The notes beneath the pieces were generated by a model. That model was not told the DNA's origin. It saw only the letters and a program-made list of their open reading frames with translations, and did not search any database. A stretch of DNA of 64,000 bases from Lewinellaceae bacterium (GTDB lineage: Bacteria; Bacteroidota; Bacteroidia; Chitinophagales; Saprospiraceae). A program made the translations under genes and the position numbers. The DNA lies in assembly GCA_020636255.1 (NCBI GenBank), contig JACJYE010000013.1:185798-249797 (forward strand), read 5' to 3'. Below, piece after piece: positions 8,507 through 16,997 of this stretch; position 1 is the stretch's first letter; the number at the start of each line of letters is the position of its first letter.

Positions 8507-9889
8507 GAGCGCTTCCGCTTCCGCCATTTCCGCTTTCGTTTCCTCCAGCAGGTATTTATCCAGCGTGCCCTTCATCTCTATGCGCAGGTAGATAACCGTA
8601 ACGGCGGCCGCCAGCAGGTCGGCCAGCGGGAAGGCGTACCAGACACCGTTGAGGCCGAAAATGCGGGGCAGGATGAGCACAAAGGGTATGAGGAAAAAGC
8701 CTTGTTTGGTAAGGGTGAGCAGCAATGCGGGCATGGCCTTTCCGATAGCCTGGAAATAGGCGGCCCCTACGAGCTGCACCGTAATGAGTGGCAAGGCAAG
8801 GAAAGTGAGCATCAGTGCCGGCGGCGTACGCCCCAGCAGTTCGGGGTCGGTAGTGAACAGGTTGACCAGCGGCCTGGCGAAAAACATGATGCCGGCAAAA
8901 AGGGCTACGGCGATGATCGTTCCCGACCGTATCGAGTACCTGATGATCTCCCGCACGCGCGACCACTTGCGCGCGCCGTAATTGTAACCGGCGATGGGCA
9001 GGAAGCCCTGTGTGATGCCCAGCACCGGGAAATTGGCGAACATCATGATGCGGTTGATGATGCCATACACGGCCACCGCCAGCTCGTTGCCAAACTGAAA
9101 AAGGGTGTGGTTCAGCACGATGGTGAGCAGGCTCACCGTGCCCTGCCGCGCCATCGTCACCATGCCAATGCTGAAGATCTCCCTGACAAGCGGCGGGTTG
9201 AGCCGCATGATGCTGCCCGTGAGGTGGAGCTCCGACTGCCCCGAGAAGAAGAACCAAAGCGTGAAGGCAGCGCTGAGGTAGTATGAAATGGTGGTCGCCC
9301 AGGCGGCCCCGGCAAGGCCCCAGCCGAACCCTATGATAAAAATGGGGTCGAGGATGATGTTGGCCACAGCGGGCACCATCATGGAAAGCATGGCCATGCG
9401 GGGGCGCCCTTCGGCGCGCATGACGGTATTGCTCATCATACTCCACGCCAGGGCTGGCACGCCGGCCAGAATGATGTTGAAATACTCGACGGCGGGGGCC
9501 ACGATGTCGCCCTTGGCGCCGAACAGGGCCAGGACGGGCCCTTCGAAAAAGGCCCCGGCGATCAGCATGATGGCCACGATGAGCAGCACCAGGCTGGCCA
9601 TGTTGCCGAAGGTGCGGCGCGCTTTCTCCTTATCGCCGGCGCCCAGCGCTCTGGAAATGATCGAACTGCCGCCTACGCCTATGGACATGCCCATGCTGGA
9701 GATCAGAAAACTGATGGGCATGACTACCGTAATGGCCGCAATGCCGAGGGTGCCGACAAACCGGCCCACGAAGATCGTATCGACGATAAAATAGATCGAC
9801 ATCACCAGGATGCCAATGGAAGCGGGAATGGCCATTTTGGCCAGCAACTGGCCCATCGGCTTTGTGCCCAGCTCTTGAGAATGGTTCAT
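8504..9889 (-). CDS. MATE family multidrug/metabolite exporter
   Basis: A 461-residue inner-membrane protein with about twelve transmembrane helices in two homologous halves, the layout of NorM/DinF-like MATE antiporters, which expel cationic drugs or metabolites against Na+ or H+. The first helix begins IPASIGILVMSIYF and is followed by the family-typical VDTIFVGRFVG; a second repeat begins near residue 240 (MVTMARQG). The start ATG overlaps the stop of the upstream GNAT gene (ATGA), so the two are translationally coupled. The stop codon TAA is contributed by a dispersed repeat. Substrate unknown. Confidence 0.92.
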   Translation of the reverse strand: MNHSQELGTKPMGQLLAKMAIPASIGILVMSIYFIVDTIFVGRFVGTLGIAAITVVMPISFLISSMGMSIGVGGSSIISRALGAGDKEKARRTFGNMASLVLLIVAIMLIAGAFFEGPVLALFGAKGDIVAPAVEYFNIILAGVPALAWSMMSNTVMRAEGRPRMAMLSMMVPAVANIILDPIFIIGFGWGLAGAAWATTISYYLSAAFTLWFFFSGQSELHLTGSIMRLNPPLVREIFSIGMVTMARQGTVSLLTIVLNHTLFQFGNELAVAVYGIINRIMMFANFPVLGITQGFLPIAGYNYGARKWSRVREIIRYSIRSGTIIAVALFAGIMFFARPLVNLFTTDPELLGRTPPALMLTFLALPLITVQLVGAAYFQAIGKAMPALLLTLTKQGFFLIPFVLILPRIFGLNGVWYAFPLADLLAAAVTVIYLRIEMKGTLDKYLLEETKAEMAEAEAL

Positions 9890-10347
9890 AGTAGCGTTTT
9901 TCGCATGCGGTAGTTGGTAAGCACCACGGCCGAGATTGCCTTTTGTTGCTCTGCCAGAACAGCAAACCCCATTTTTTCAAAAAAAGGCCGGGCGGTGATG
10001 CTGGCATCGGTTTCCAGCCATGCCACCCCGCTTCGGCGGGCTTCGGCTTCCAGCTCCTCGTAGAGCTTTCGGGCGATGCCCTGCCGCTGGAAATCGCGGT
10101 GTACGTAAAGCACATCTAGATAGCCGTCGGGCCTGATAGAAGCAAAACCCACGAGCTGCCCTTTTTGTTTCGTTACCAAAAAATACTGTTCGCGCAGCCG
10201 CTGTTCCCAACGGGCCTGGCCGGCCCAGCCTGAAGCCCAGGCAAGGCGCTGATGCTCGTCGTAGGCCTGCGCCGTTGCGGTAAGCACCGTTTCCCGAAAC
10301 AGGGCCCGGATCTCGTCCAGGTTGTCTGTGGTAGCACGTTGGATCAT
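9886..10347 (-). CDS. GNAT family N-acetyltransferase
   Basis: A 153-residue GCN5-related acetyltransferase. The acetyl-CoA loop is RDFQRQGIARKLYEEL (about residues 81-96), preceded by the strand YLDVLYV and followed by the helix/strand pair ending ARPFFEKMGF. It most resembles small-molecule or peptide N-acetyltransferases of the YafP/YhhY kind; the substrate is unknown. The start at 10347 (MIQRATTDN) is preferred over 10449 because a terminator hairpin occupies the extra upstream codons. It overlaps the MATE gene by 4 nt, so acetylation and export of the same compound is a plausible but unproven pairing. Confidence 0.83.
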   Translation of the reverse strand: MIQRATTDNLDEIRALFRETVLTATAQAYDEHQRLAWASGWAGQARWEQRLREQYFLVTKQKGQLVGFASIRPDGYLDVLYVHRDFQRQGIARKLYEELEAEARRSGVAWLETDASITARPFFEKMGFAVLAEQQKAISAVVLTNYRMRKTLL

Positions 10348-10400
10348 AGGCTTGCGGCTGGTTCGCAGCACAAAGATATTACGCTTGTCTTTTTCCACAC

Positions 10401-10458
10401 AGAAAAAAGCCGGGGCGCGGAAGTGAAGCATCATGTAAATGCTATCCACGCCCCGGCT
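10401..10458 (-). terminator. Rho-independent terminator of the beta-helix gene
   Basis: A perfect 10-bp stem AGCCGGGGCG (10408-10417) / CGCCCCGGCT (10449-10458); on the minus strand it is followed by a run of six T. It lies just beyond the stop of the 748-residue beta-helix gene. Confidence 0.75.
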
Positions 10459-10491
10459 GCCGGCCCTTGCGGCAGGGCTGCTATCAGGCGG

Positions 10492-12738
10492 TCAGAAGGA
10501 CACGTTGGTCACGATATTGCTGATGGTGAAGGTTTTCTTCAATGTACCTCCTGAATAGCTACCGCCGGTATAGAGGCCGTTGAGCTGCTGCCCCGAATGC
10601 GTGCCGCCGGTGTACAGCTTGTAAGTAGCGCCATTCGCCAGCTGGGATGAGGAAAATATGATGGAATAATAATTCCTCCGGGGCGCGAAAGTGACGAGCT
10701 CGTTGCCATTGCTGTCCTCGAGGTGGAACAGGGTGTTGGCCGGTATCGCCGAGTTCGTCCTGAGCAGCAATGAGTATTGGGTCGAGCTGTTGCTGGCCCC
10801 TTCCGTCATATTCGAATTCGTGCCGGAGATCACCAGGAAGCCTCCCGAAATGAGACAGCTTCCGTTGACATCCATACCCACCTCGGGGGAGGATTGCGGG
10901 CCGTGGACCACGATAGTGCCGCCCGAGATGGAGATATTGCCGTTGCTGTCCATAGCGTCGCCGCCCGAAGCGCTGATGTGCACGTAGCCGCCGTTGATGG
11001 CGAGCAGGCTGCCGTCGTTCTGTTCGCCGCCATTGCCATAGGTGGCGTTAAAGCCGTCGTCGGACGCGTAGATGCTGATCTCGCCACCGTTCATGGTGAT
11101 GTTGGGAGCCTCCACGCCTTCTACCGACTGGTTAATAGATACGCTGCCGCCGTTCATGGTGATGGCTTCGTCGGATTTGATGCCGTCATCGGCCGAGGAG
11201 ATGGTGACGAGCCCGCTGTTGATGGTAACCGGCCCGTCGCTCTTGATGGTTTTGGATTCGTCGTAATCGCCCTGGCTGCCCGGGCCGGGCCCGCCCGAGG
11301 TGATGGTGATCCGCGCTCCGGTAGTCGTGAGGCCCAGAACAGGCGTGCTGCTGCCGTCGCCGATGACGAAGCCGCCGTCTGTCGAGATCCCTTTCCCGCC
11401 GGAGCCCGAGTTGCTGGCGGTAATGGCGCCGCTGTTGAATACAAAATCGCCATCCACATTGATGCAGGAGCCGTGGTAAGCGTCGTCCACTCCATTCTCA
11501 TTGGTGTATTTGGCGCCGTTGCCGCTGGCGGTGATCGTTATTTCCCCGCCATCTACATACAGGTTGCCATCGCAGGAGATGCCCCTGCCTGCCGTTCCTG
11601 TGCTCATGATGTTCAGGTAGCCGGCGTTGATATTTACGTCGCCATTGCAGTTGATGGCAGAGCAGTAGGAGGGGTCGTAACCCTGGCCGGAAGCTTCCAG
11701 CACTACGCCGCCTGTCGTAGAGATGTTTACATCGCCGCCCGAGAGGTTGATCTCCACATCGCTGTCGATGCCTTTCGACTGTTTGCCGGCAACCGTTATT
11801 TGTACCGTGCCGCCGCTGATCGTGATGGGGCCGTCGCTTTTTACTGCTTTTACGTCATCTTCCACGCTGTGAACGGTAACGCTGCCACCTGTAATGTCGG
11901 CCACCCCTTCGTCGCCGTCGATGCCGTCGCCAGAGGAAGTGATCAGTACCGTGCCGCCATTGATGTAGACCCCTTCCTTGCCGTGCATGCCGTCTTTTTC
12001 GGCCGAAGTGATGGTGATCGAGCCCTCATCCACCTGGATGTAGTCGTCGCTTCTCAGGCCGTGTTGATCGGAGCCGAAACTGTTTATCGTGAGGCTGCCC
12101 GAGCCGGTGAAGATCAGTTCGCCCTCGCTGAAGAAAGTTGCGCTTTGGCCTTCCTCTTCTCCGTTCTCATCGACGGCCGGGGCGGCATAATCCGGGCCGT
12201 CGGCCAGGGTGCTGGCGGTTCCGGCAACCAGGTTTATCCGTGCATGCTTACCCGACTGGATATTGATCGCCGGGCCGTCGTTGTTGGTGATCTGCACGCC
12301 GTTAAGCAGCAGGTTGTAACGCTCGTCGGAGTATATCTTGAACATGCCGTCGCCTGTTGTTCCTGACAACACGTAATTGATGTTTTTGATGGCCGATGTC
12401 GAGTGAATCACGACGTCGGCGCCGTCGGTTTCAACTGCTACACCGGCATCGGACAGCGGGTTGATGACCGATACCGTAGAGCCGTCGTAGGTTACGTAAA
12501 CCGTGCTATCGAGGCTTACGTCGAAGGTGATGCTGTCGATCTCGCTAACGTAATAATCGGTGAGGTTGCCGGCGATCTTGAAGTAGATGATGCTGTGGTC
12601 CGCGCTAAAGTACACGCTGTCGCTTTCGCTGATCTGGAAGGTTGCAGTGCCATCCGGGCGGTGCACCAGCATTTTATCCTGGGCAAAAAGGGTGGCGCCC
12701 AGGAAGAGGAACAGGTTGAAAAGTAATAGCTGTTTCAT
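10492..12738 (-). CDS. Cthe_2159-like beta-helix carbohydrate-binding protein
   Basis: A 748-residue exported protein with a signal peptide (residues 1-19, ending LFAQ). From about residue 120 to 650 it is a chain of right-handed beta-helix rungs of the form INGGxVxIxSxxDGIxSD, rich in Asp, Gly and Ser, matching the Cthe_2159 / DUF4353 family, whose founding member binds polygalacturonate and calcium. The repeated D-G-I/M-x-x-D turns could bind Ca2+. The N-terminal 60 residues (after the signal) are a small beta domain common in Bacteroidota secreted proteins. The C-terminus lacks a T9SS sorting domain, whereas the gene just upstream, overlapping by 4 nt, encodes little else than such a domain. 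Confidence 0.82.
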   Translation of the reverse strand: MKQLLLFNLFLFLGATLFAQDKMLVHRPDGTATFQISESDSVYFSADHSIIYFKIAGNLTDYYVSEIDSITFDVSLDSTVYVTYDGSTVSVINPLSDAGVAVETDGADVVIHSTSAIKNINYVLSGTTGDGMFKIYSDERYNLLLNGVQITNNDGPAINIQSGKHARINLVAGTASTLADGPDYAAPAVDENGEEEGQSATFFSEGELIFTGSGSLTINSFGSDQHGLRSDDYIQVDEGSITITSAEKDGMHGKEGVYINGGTVLITSSGDGIDGDEGVADITGGSVTVHSVEDDVKAVKSDGPITISGGTVQITVAGKQSKGIDSDVEINLSGGDVNISTTGGVVLEASGQGYDPSYCSAINCNGDVNINAGYLNIMSTGTAGRGISCDGNLYVDGGEITITASGNGAKYTNENGVDDAYHGSCINVDGDFVFNSGAITASNSGSGGKGISTDGGFVIGDGSSTPVLGLTTTGARITITSGGPGPGSQGDYDESKTIKSDGPVTINSGLVTISSADDGIKSDEAITMNGGSVSINQSVEGVEAPNITMNGGEISIYASDDGFNATYGNGGEQNDGSLLAINGGYVHISASGGDAMDSNGNISISGGTIVVHGPQSSPEVGMDVNGSCLISGGFLVISGTNSNMTEGASNSSTQYSLLLRTNSAIPANTLFHLEDSNGNELVTFAPRRNYYSIIFSSSQLANGATYKLYTGGTHSGQQLNGLYTGGSYSGGTLKKTFTISNIVTNVSF

Positions 12739-13211
12739 AGTTTGATGAATTTTAAGGCCTGTCCGCCTATTCTTATGATATACAAGCCCGCCGGAAGCCG
12801 GCTGACGTCGATCTCGCTGTCGGATGCGGATACCTGTACCTGCAGGGCCTTTGCGCCCTGAATGGAAAAGGCCGTAAGCGTGGTCGGCTTGTCAGGTGCA
12901 TTTGTTATCCGGATGGCGCCTGTACCCGGGTTGGGGAAAAGGGCCATTTCGGCATCAGAAGCCGCGGGCCCTACTGTTGCGGTAGCCGGGCTGAAATAGA
13001 TCTTTTTGACAGACAGCAGGCTGTACGACGTAATGCCATCGTCGGTGCCGATGGCGAGGTTGTGGCCGGGAAAAGTAAAATTTTGAACTGCCCCCAGGTC
13101 TTCTGAAGCCAGCCCGCCATTAAACGTTTCGACCACCAGGCTTTGCGCACGCAGCGTTATGCAGGCCATGCTGAATGTGGCAATAGCGGTTAGCGTGATC
13201 CTTTGGAACAT
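12735..13211 (-). CDS. small secreted protein with T9SS sorting domain
   Basis: A 158-residue exported protein. A signal peptide (about residues 1-22) is followed by a ~45-residue beta segment (LVVETFNGG ... SYSLLSVKKIYF) and then a T9SS type A sorting domain: FPNPGTGAIRI near residue 91, LxAFSIQGxK, and a terminal LPAGLYIIRIGGQALKFIKL-type strand pair. Its ATG-proximal gene order is first in an operon with the beta-helix protein (ATGA overlap). It may be a surface anchor or companion for that partner; no enzymatic function is visible. Confidence 0.75.
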   Translation of the reverse strand: MFQRITLTAIATFSMACITLRAQSLVVETFNGGLASEDLGAVQNFTFPGHNLAIGTDDGITSYSLLSVKKIYFSPATATVGPAASDAEMALFPNPGTGAIRITNAPDKPTTLTAFSIQGAKALQVQVSASDSEIDVSRLPAGLYIIRIGGQALKFIKL

Positions 13212-13352
13212 AGTTATTCAGTTTTTTTTATTGTTTACACAGGCATCCTGCCGATGGCCTTCCAAGCTCATTACAGATAAAACAGCAAACGTAGGCATTC
13301 TTTCGGGCTGCGCGGTTGAACTTGTGGCCAATCTGGCGAATGTTGTGGCGAA

Positions 13353-14045
13353 TCAGGGTTTCTCTCTGAAGGCCCGGAAAAAATCCGCTTCGTATTTTCC
13401 ACCCAGGGGGATCTCATGTTCCCCGATGTAGATCGTTTTGTTGCGGATGAACGACACCCTGTCTACCGGCACGATGTACGAGCGGTGCACCCGTAAAAAG
13501 CCGCCCGCCGGCAGTTTGTCCAACATTTCCCCGAGCGTCAGCCGTACTACCAGGAGCTGCGGGCCCTGGAGGTGGATTTTGAGGTAATTGTCGAGGGCTT
13601 CGATGAAGAGGATATCTTCGGGCCAGACGTTGGCCAGGCCGTAGTTGGCTTTCAGCACGATGGGCTGCTTTTCAGGCGCCGGGCGCCGGGCCTGGTAGAG
13701 CAGCTTGGCCTTTTCCAGGGCCCGTACAAAGCGTTCGAATGTAAAAGGCTTCAGCAGATAATCGGCCGCATGGAGGTTGTAGCTCTCTACGGCATATTCT
13801 GTGTAGGAAGTAGTGAAGATGATGATGACATCATTGGGAAGGGCGCGTGCAAATTCGATACCGGACATGGCGGGCATGTTCACATCCAGAAAAACCAGGC
13901 CGACACTGTTTTCTTCCAGATAGCGGCGGGCGTCGCGCGTTCGGAAAAAACAGGCCTTCAGGCTCACCAGCTCCGTCTGAGCGGCAAAGGCCTCTATGAT
14001 CTCCAATGCGGGTATTTCATCGTCCAGGGCGATTGCGGTGAGCAT
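13353..14045 (-). CDS. LytTR-type response regulator
   Basis: A 230-residue two-domain regulator. Residues 1-118 are a receiver domain with acidic pocket DDE (8-10), phospho-acceptor Asp54 in FLDVNMP, the Ser/Thr switch in FTTSY (78-82) and Lys99 in LLKPF. Residues about 130-230 are a LytTR DNA-binding domain, with FIEALDNYLKIHL and LRVHRSYIVP as hallmarks. It should be phosphorylated by the histidine kinase encoded just upstream on the same strand and bind direct repeats in target promoters. The 85-bp gap between the two genes holds a dispersed repeat. Confidence 0.93.
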   Translation of the reverse strand: MLTAIALDDEIPALEIIEAFAAQTELVSLKACFFRTRDARRYLEENSVGLVFLDVNMPAMSGIEFARALPNDVIIIFTTSYTEYAVESYNLHAADYLLKPFTFERFVRALEKAKLLYQARRPAPEKQPIVLKANYGLANVWPEDILFIEALDNYLKIHLQGPQLLVVRLTLGEMLDKLPAGGFLRVHRSYIVPVDRVSFIRNKTIYIGEHEIPLGGKYEADFFRAFREKP

Positions 14046-14071
14046 ATTGCATTACGGCTGTTCGTTTAAAC

Positions 14072-14091
14072 TAAGAGCTTGTTTGGAGGCC
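14072..14091 (+). repeat. dispersed repeat copy 2 (TAAGAGCTTGTTTGGAGGCC)
   Basis: This 20-mer differs from the copies at 8487 and 16968 by one base. It lies between the histidine kinase stop and the response regulator start, and here it does not supply a stop codon. Confidence 0.8.
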
Positions 14092-14130
14092 ACCCTTTGG
14101 GCTAAGCGCTTCGCCAATGGCGGTGCTCCA

Positions 14131-15168
14131 TTATAATAAGACATTAAGCTGGACTTTGTACTCGGTTTCCGTATCAATAATTTTCAGGGTATGCCTTTCC
14201 GGGTACAGGAGCTTCAAACGTTGGCGCGTATTTTCGATCCCGATGCCGGTATGGGCAGAAGGGGTGTCAACCTTTACCTTTTTGTTGAAAACGCAGAGGC
14301 TGACCTCATTATCCACCACTGTGGCCCGGATATCGACCTCTGATTCTTCGTCGGGGCTGGCTCCGTGTTTGAAGGCATTCTCGACAAAGCTGAACAGGAT
14401 CAGCGGGGCGATCTGCAGCTGCCCGCAGGCGCCGGTTAATTCGAACCGGGCATTCACGGTATCGCGCAGGCGTGACTGCTGCAGGCCGAAGTAGTTGCGG
14501 ATGTAGGCCATCTCTTTTTCCAGCGGCACCAGATTCTGCTGCGCATCCCTGATAACATAGCGGAGGAACTCGGACAACTGCACAATCGTATCCGCTGTCC
14601 GGCCATCCTTGCGGAGGGCCAGGGCATAAATGCTGTTCAGCGTATTGAAAAGAAAATGCGGCTGGATCTGGGCTTTGAGGTGAGACAATTCTGCCTGCAG
14701 GCGCTGCTGCTCGGTTTCCTTCAGCCGGATCTGGGCCTGATAGGCGATCGAGACCAGGATGCTGACGACAAACAGCAAAAAGACATGGCTGTTTTCCAGT
14801 ATCAAAGCCGGTTTTGGCGGCACCTCCGGGGCCGGCACGGCTGGCAGTGGCGCTGCCGGCCTGAACCAGTTGAGCGCCTCCGGCAACCAGAGAATGGCCG
14901 CCAGCCCCAGCCCGGCGAGCAGGAAATAGCGGAAACGTTTCCTTTCCAGATAAAAAGCAGGCACCAGCCACAAGTGGTTGAGGTAGGAAAACCCAATGAG
15001 CAACACCCACGACAGCAGGTTCTTCAGCTCGTGCGGGCTCGTCCACAGCTGATCGAACTGCACGGCCTTTTTAAAGGAAAAAAGATAGGGCAGTAACAGC
15101 AATGAAATCCAGCCGGCAAGGTGTAAAATGGCTCTCCTTACACGCCTCCAATATTCAGCATCTGGCAT
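14131..15168 (-). CDS. LytS/YehU-type sensor histidine kinase
   Basis: A 345-residue inner-membrane kinase. Four transmembrane helices occupy about residues 14-32, 50-74, 80-98 and 127-145. A short coiled coil (146-165) leads to the His_kinase (PF06580) domain: H171 in QIQPHFLFNTLNSIY is the expected phosphorylated residue, and N264 in FVENAFKHG is the ATP-binding N-box. A C-terminal HATPase region closes with the G-I-G-I-E-N-T-R-Q-R-L motif. It pairs with the downstream LytTR regulator. It starts 4 nt after the thioredoxin-like gene, so that gene is part of the same operon. Confidence 0.92.
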   Translation of the reverse strand: MPDAEYWRRVRRAILHLAGWISLLLLPYLFSFKKAVQFDQLWTSPHELKNLLSWVLLIGFSYLNHLWLVPAFYLERKRFRYFLLAGLGLAAILWLPEALNWFRPAAPLPAVPAPEVPPKPALILENSHVFLLFVVSILVSIAYQAQIRLKETEQQRLQAELSHLKAQIQPHFLFNTLNSIYALALRKDGRTADTIVQLSEFLRYVIRDAQQNLVPLEKEMAYIRNYFGLQQSRLRDTVNARFELTGACGQLQIAPLILFSFVENAFKHGASPDEESEVDIRATVVDNEVSLCVFNKKVKVDTPSAHTGIGIENTRQRLKLLYPERHTLKIIDTETEYKVQLNVLL

Positions 15169-15172
15169 TCCA

Positions 15173-15673
15173 CTATCCGCCTTTCGCGCTGCGTTTCAGC
15201 ATTTGGTCGACGTTGGAGGTGAATTCCTGGGCGGTGGGGGTGTAGCCGGTTTTGCCGATCGCGAAGAGTTGGTATTGGCCCGTGCCGGGGTCTTTTTCGG
15301 CGCGGAACACCCATACGGTGGGGTACCCCTGCACCTGAAAGGCTTGTTGCAGGGAGTAGTTCTGCTTGCGGATGTTCTCGGGGAGCTGTTTCCTTCTGGG
15401 GAAATCGAGCTCCAGCAAAACGACGTTCTTGTCGGCCCATTTTTTGAATTCCGGAGTCGAGAATACGCTGGCCGTCAGTTTTTTGCACCAACCGCACCAG
15501 TCGCTCCCTGTAAAGTTCGCCATAATGGGCTTTCCGGTTTTCTGCGAGATGGCGTAGGCCTGGTCGAGGTCGGTAAGCCAGCCTGCGTTTGCGGCTTTGT
15601 AGTTATCCTGGGCTATTGCAAAGGTGGCCATTAGGAGGAAGGCCAGAAGCGTGCTAATGTTTTTGTTCTTCAT
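15173..15673 (-). CDS. exported thioredoxin-fold protein (CGWC)
   Basis: A 166-residue protein with a signal peptide (residues 1-21, ending AIAQ) and a thioredoxin-like (thioredoxin_7/DUF255-type) fold. The redox pair is C60-G-W-C63 in GSDWCGWCKK, and the cis-Pro segment is QGYPTVWVF. It probably acts as a periplasmic thiol-disulfide oxidoreductase. It is the first gene of the operon with the LytS-type kinase and LytTR regulator, 4 nt upstream of the kinase start, which suggests a link between envelope redox state and the sensor. That link is inference from gene order. Confidence 0.85.
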   Translation of the reverse strand: MKNKNISTLLAFLLMATFAIAQDNYKAANAGWLTDLDQAYAISQKTGKPIMANFTGSDWCGWCKKLTASVFSTPEFKKWADKNVVLLELDFPRRKQLPENIRKQNYSLQQAFQVQGYPTVWVFRAEKDPGTGQYQLFAIGKTGYTPTAQEFTSNVDQMLKRSAKGG

Positions 15674-15792
15674 AAGATCAATTTGATTTATAGTGCCTTT
15701 TTATTGGCGATGTTTGATAAGATACAAACCAGGGCAGGAAAAAGTTCTAAGGATGGCGTCGGCGGGATCTTAGGATCAGGGTATTACCGCGA

Positions 15793-16383
15793 TTATGCGG
15801 TTAGCACCTTGTCCATGCTAAGCCCTTTTACGGATGGCGTCGTTATCGTGTCGCCTTTGCGGTAGATGTGGATGCTGGAGTATCCCTCGGCGGAAGGCTC
15901 GGTGTGCACCTCTATGGTTTGCTCCGGCAGGTTTACCAGCCAGGCTTCAGGAATGCCGGCGGCGGCGTAGAGCGGTAGTTTTATATTGCGGCCTTTTTCA
16001 AGGGAAGTGTCGGCAACTTCGATTAGCAGCAGGACTTCTTTCGGGGCAGGGTGGGCATCTTTGTAACCTCCAGGTTTACGGATAACCACCGCCAGATCCG
16101 GTTCTGGCTCAGACAAGACGTCGAGCGTGATAGGGTTTTGAACACGGACAACAGCATGCTGATGTAGTTGAATGATCAACCATTCAGATAGTTTGTCCAC
16201 ACAATCGGCATGGGAGCTTTTTATAGGGCTCATTTCAATAATTTCTCCATCGATCAGTTCGACGCGGGTTTCGGGTGGGAACAGGCCAGCGTCCGCCATG
16301 CGGTGGTAGGTATCCACCGTGAAGCGGTATTTTTTTAATATCGGAGGCGCTTCTTTGGTCATATACTGGCTTTGCATGGGCAT
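15793..16383 (-). CDS. Uma2 family (DUF820) nuclease-fold protein
   Basis: A 196-residue protein of the Uma2/DUF820 family, a PD-(D/E)XK nuclease fold very abundant in cyanobacteria and some Bacteroidota. The conserved elements are visible: RVELIDGEI near residue 40, EPDLAVV (about 93-99) and LLIEVADTSLEKGRNIK (about 117-133), which gives the acidic and Lys catalytic-like residues. A YAAAGIPEAWLVN block and a C-terminal strand follow. The biological role is unknown; many copies are thought to be mobile or restriction-related. It stands alone between the thioredoxin gene and the divergent DUF1579 gene. The true start may be M3 or M8. Confidence 0.85.
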   Translation of the reverse strand: MPMQSQYMTKEAPPILKKYRFTVDTYHRMADAGLFPPETRVELIDGEIIEMSPIKSSHADCVDKLSEWLIIQLHQHAVVRVQNPITLDVLSEPEPDLAVVIRKPGGYKDAHPAPKEVLLLIEVADTSLEKGRNIKLPLYAAAGIPEAWLVNLPEQTIEVHTEPSAEGYSSIHIYRKGDTITTPSVKGLSMDKVLTA

Positions 16384-16472
16384 TCAAGATAAGTAATTCC
16401 ACTCTGATAAGGCAACTTTTATAAAAACATACTTCTGGTGGGCAGGGTTCCCATAGCTTTAGCCAAAAAGTT

Positions 16473-16970
16473 ATGCGACAATTTGCTGTTCTTTTGTTCC
16501 TCTCCTTTTCAATGGCCGCTTATGCCCAGCAGGGCCCTTGCGACACGGATGGCCACCATCAGTTCGACTTTTGGGTAGGGGAGTGGGCCGTTTACAAAAC
16601 CGGCACCGATACCCTTGTGGGCCATAATACGGTGCGCAGGATACTGGGCGGTTGCGTGATCGAGGAAAATTGGGCCGGCAGCACCGGTTTCGAAGGCAAG
16701 AGCCTTAATACCTACAACCCCCGCGATTCCACCTGGAACCAGGTGTGGGCCGACCAGTCGGGCGCCACATACCACTTCACCGGGCGGCGCGAGGGCGACA
16801 GCATGAAACTCCGCGGCGCCACCATTTCCCGGAAAGGAGAGCCTGTTCAGTTCACCCTGGATTTTCATTACGCCCCCCAAAAAGACACCGTGCGCCAGGT
16901 ATGGCAGGTGTCGAAAGATGAAGGGGCGCATTGGCAGGTGATCTTCGACGGAGAGTATCGGAGGCGTTAA
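16473..16970 (+). CDS. exported DUF1579-like protein
   Basis: A 165-residue exported protein with a signal peptide (residues 1-19, ending AYAQ). The rest is a lipocalin-like beta barrel of the DUF1579 type: HHQFDFWVGEW near residue 28-38, then alternating strands with GGCVIEENW and SKDEGAHWQVIFDGEY at the end. Function unknown in the family. Its stop codon TAA is the first three bases of a dispersed repeat, giving a 27-bp gap to the convergent HGSNAT-like gene. Confidence 0.75.
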   Translation: MRQFAVLLFLSFSMAAYAQQGPCDTDGHHQFDFWVGEWAVYKTGTDTLVGHNTVRRILGGCVIEENWAGSTGFEGKSLNTYNPRDSTWNQVWADQSGATYHFTGRREGDSMKLRGATISRKGEPVQFTLDFHYAPQKDTVRQVWQVSKDEGAHWQVIFDGEYRRR

Positions 16971-16987
16971 GCGCTTGTTTGGAGGCC
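16968..16987 (+). repeat. dispersed repeat copy 3 (TAAGCGCTTGTTTGGAGGCC)
   Basis: An exact 20-base match, in the other orientation, to the copy at 8487-8506. It starts with the TAA stop codon of the DUF1579-like gene. Confidence 0.85.
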
Positions 16988-16997
16988 GCGCAGTCGG

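Noticed and set aside
10777..12366. 529-residue open frame on the plus strand
   Set aside because: It is antisense to the beta-helix protein; its Val/Ala/Asp-rich repeats mirror the beta-helix codons.
10492..12738. tandem DNA repeat or CRISPR-like array
   Set aside because: The periodicity is at the protein level (beta-helix rungs of varying DNA sequence) and not in identical DNA spacers and repeats.
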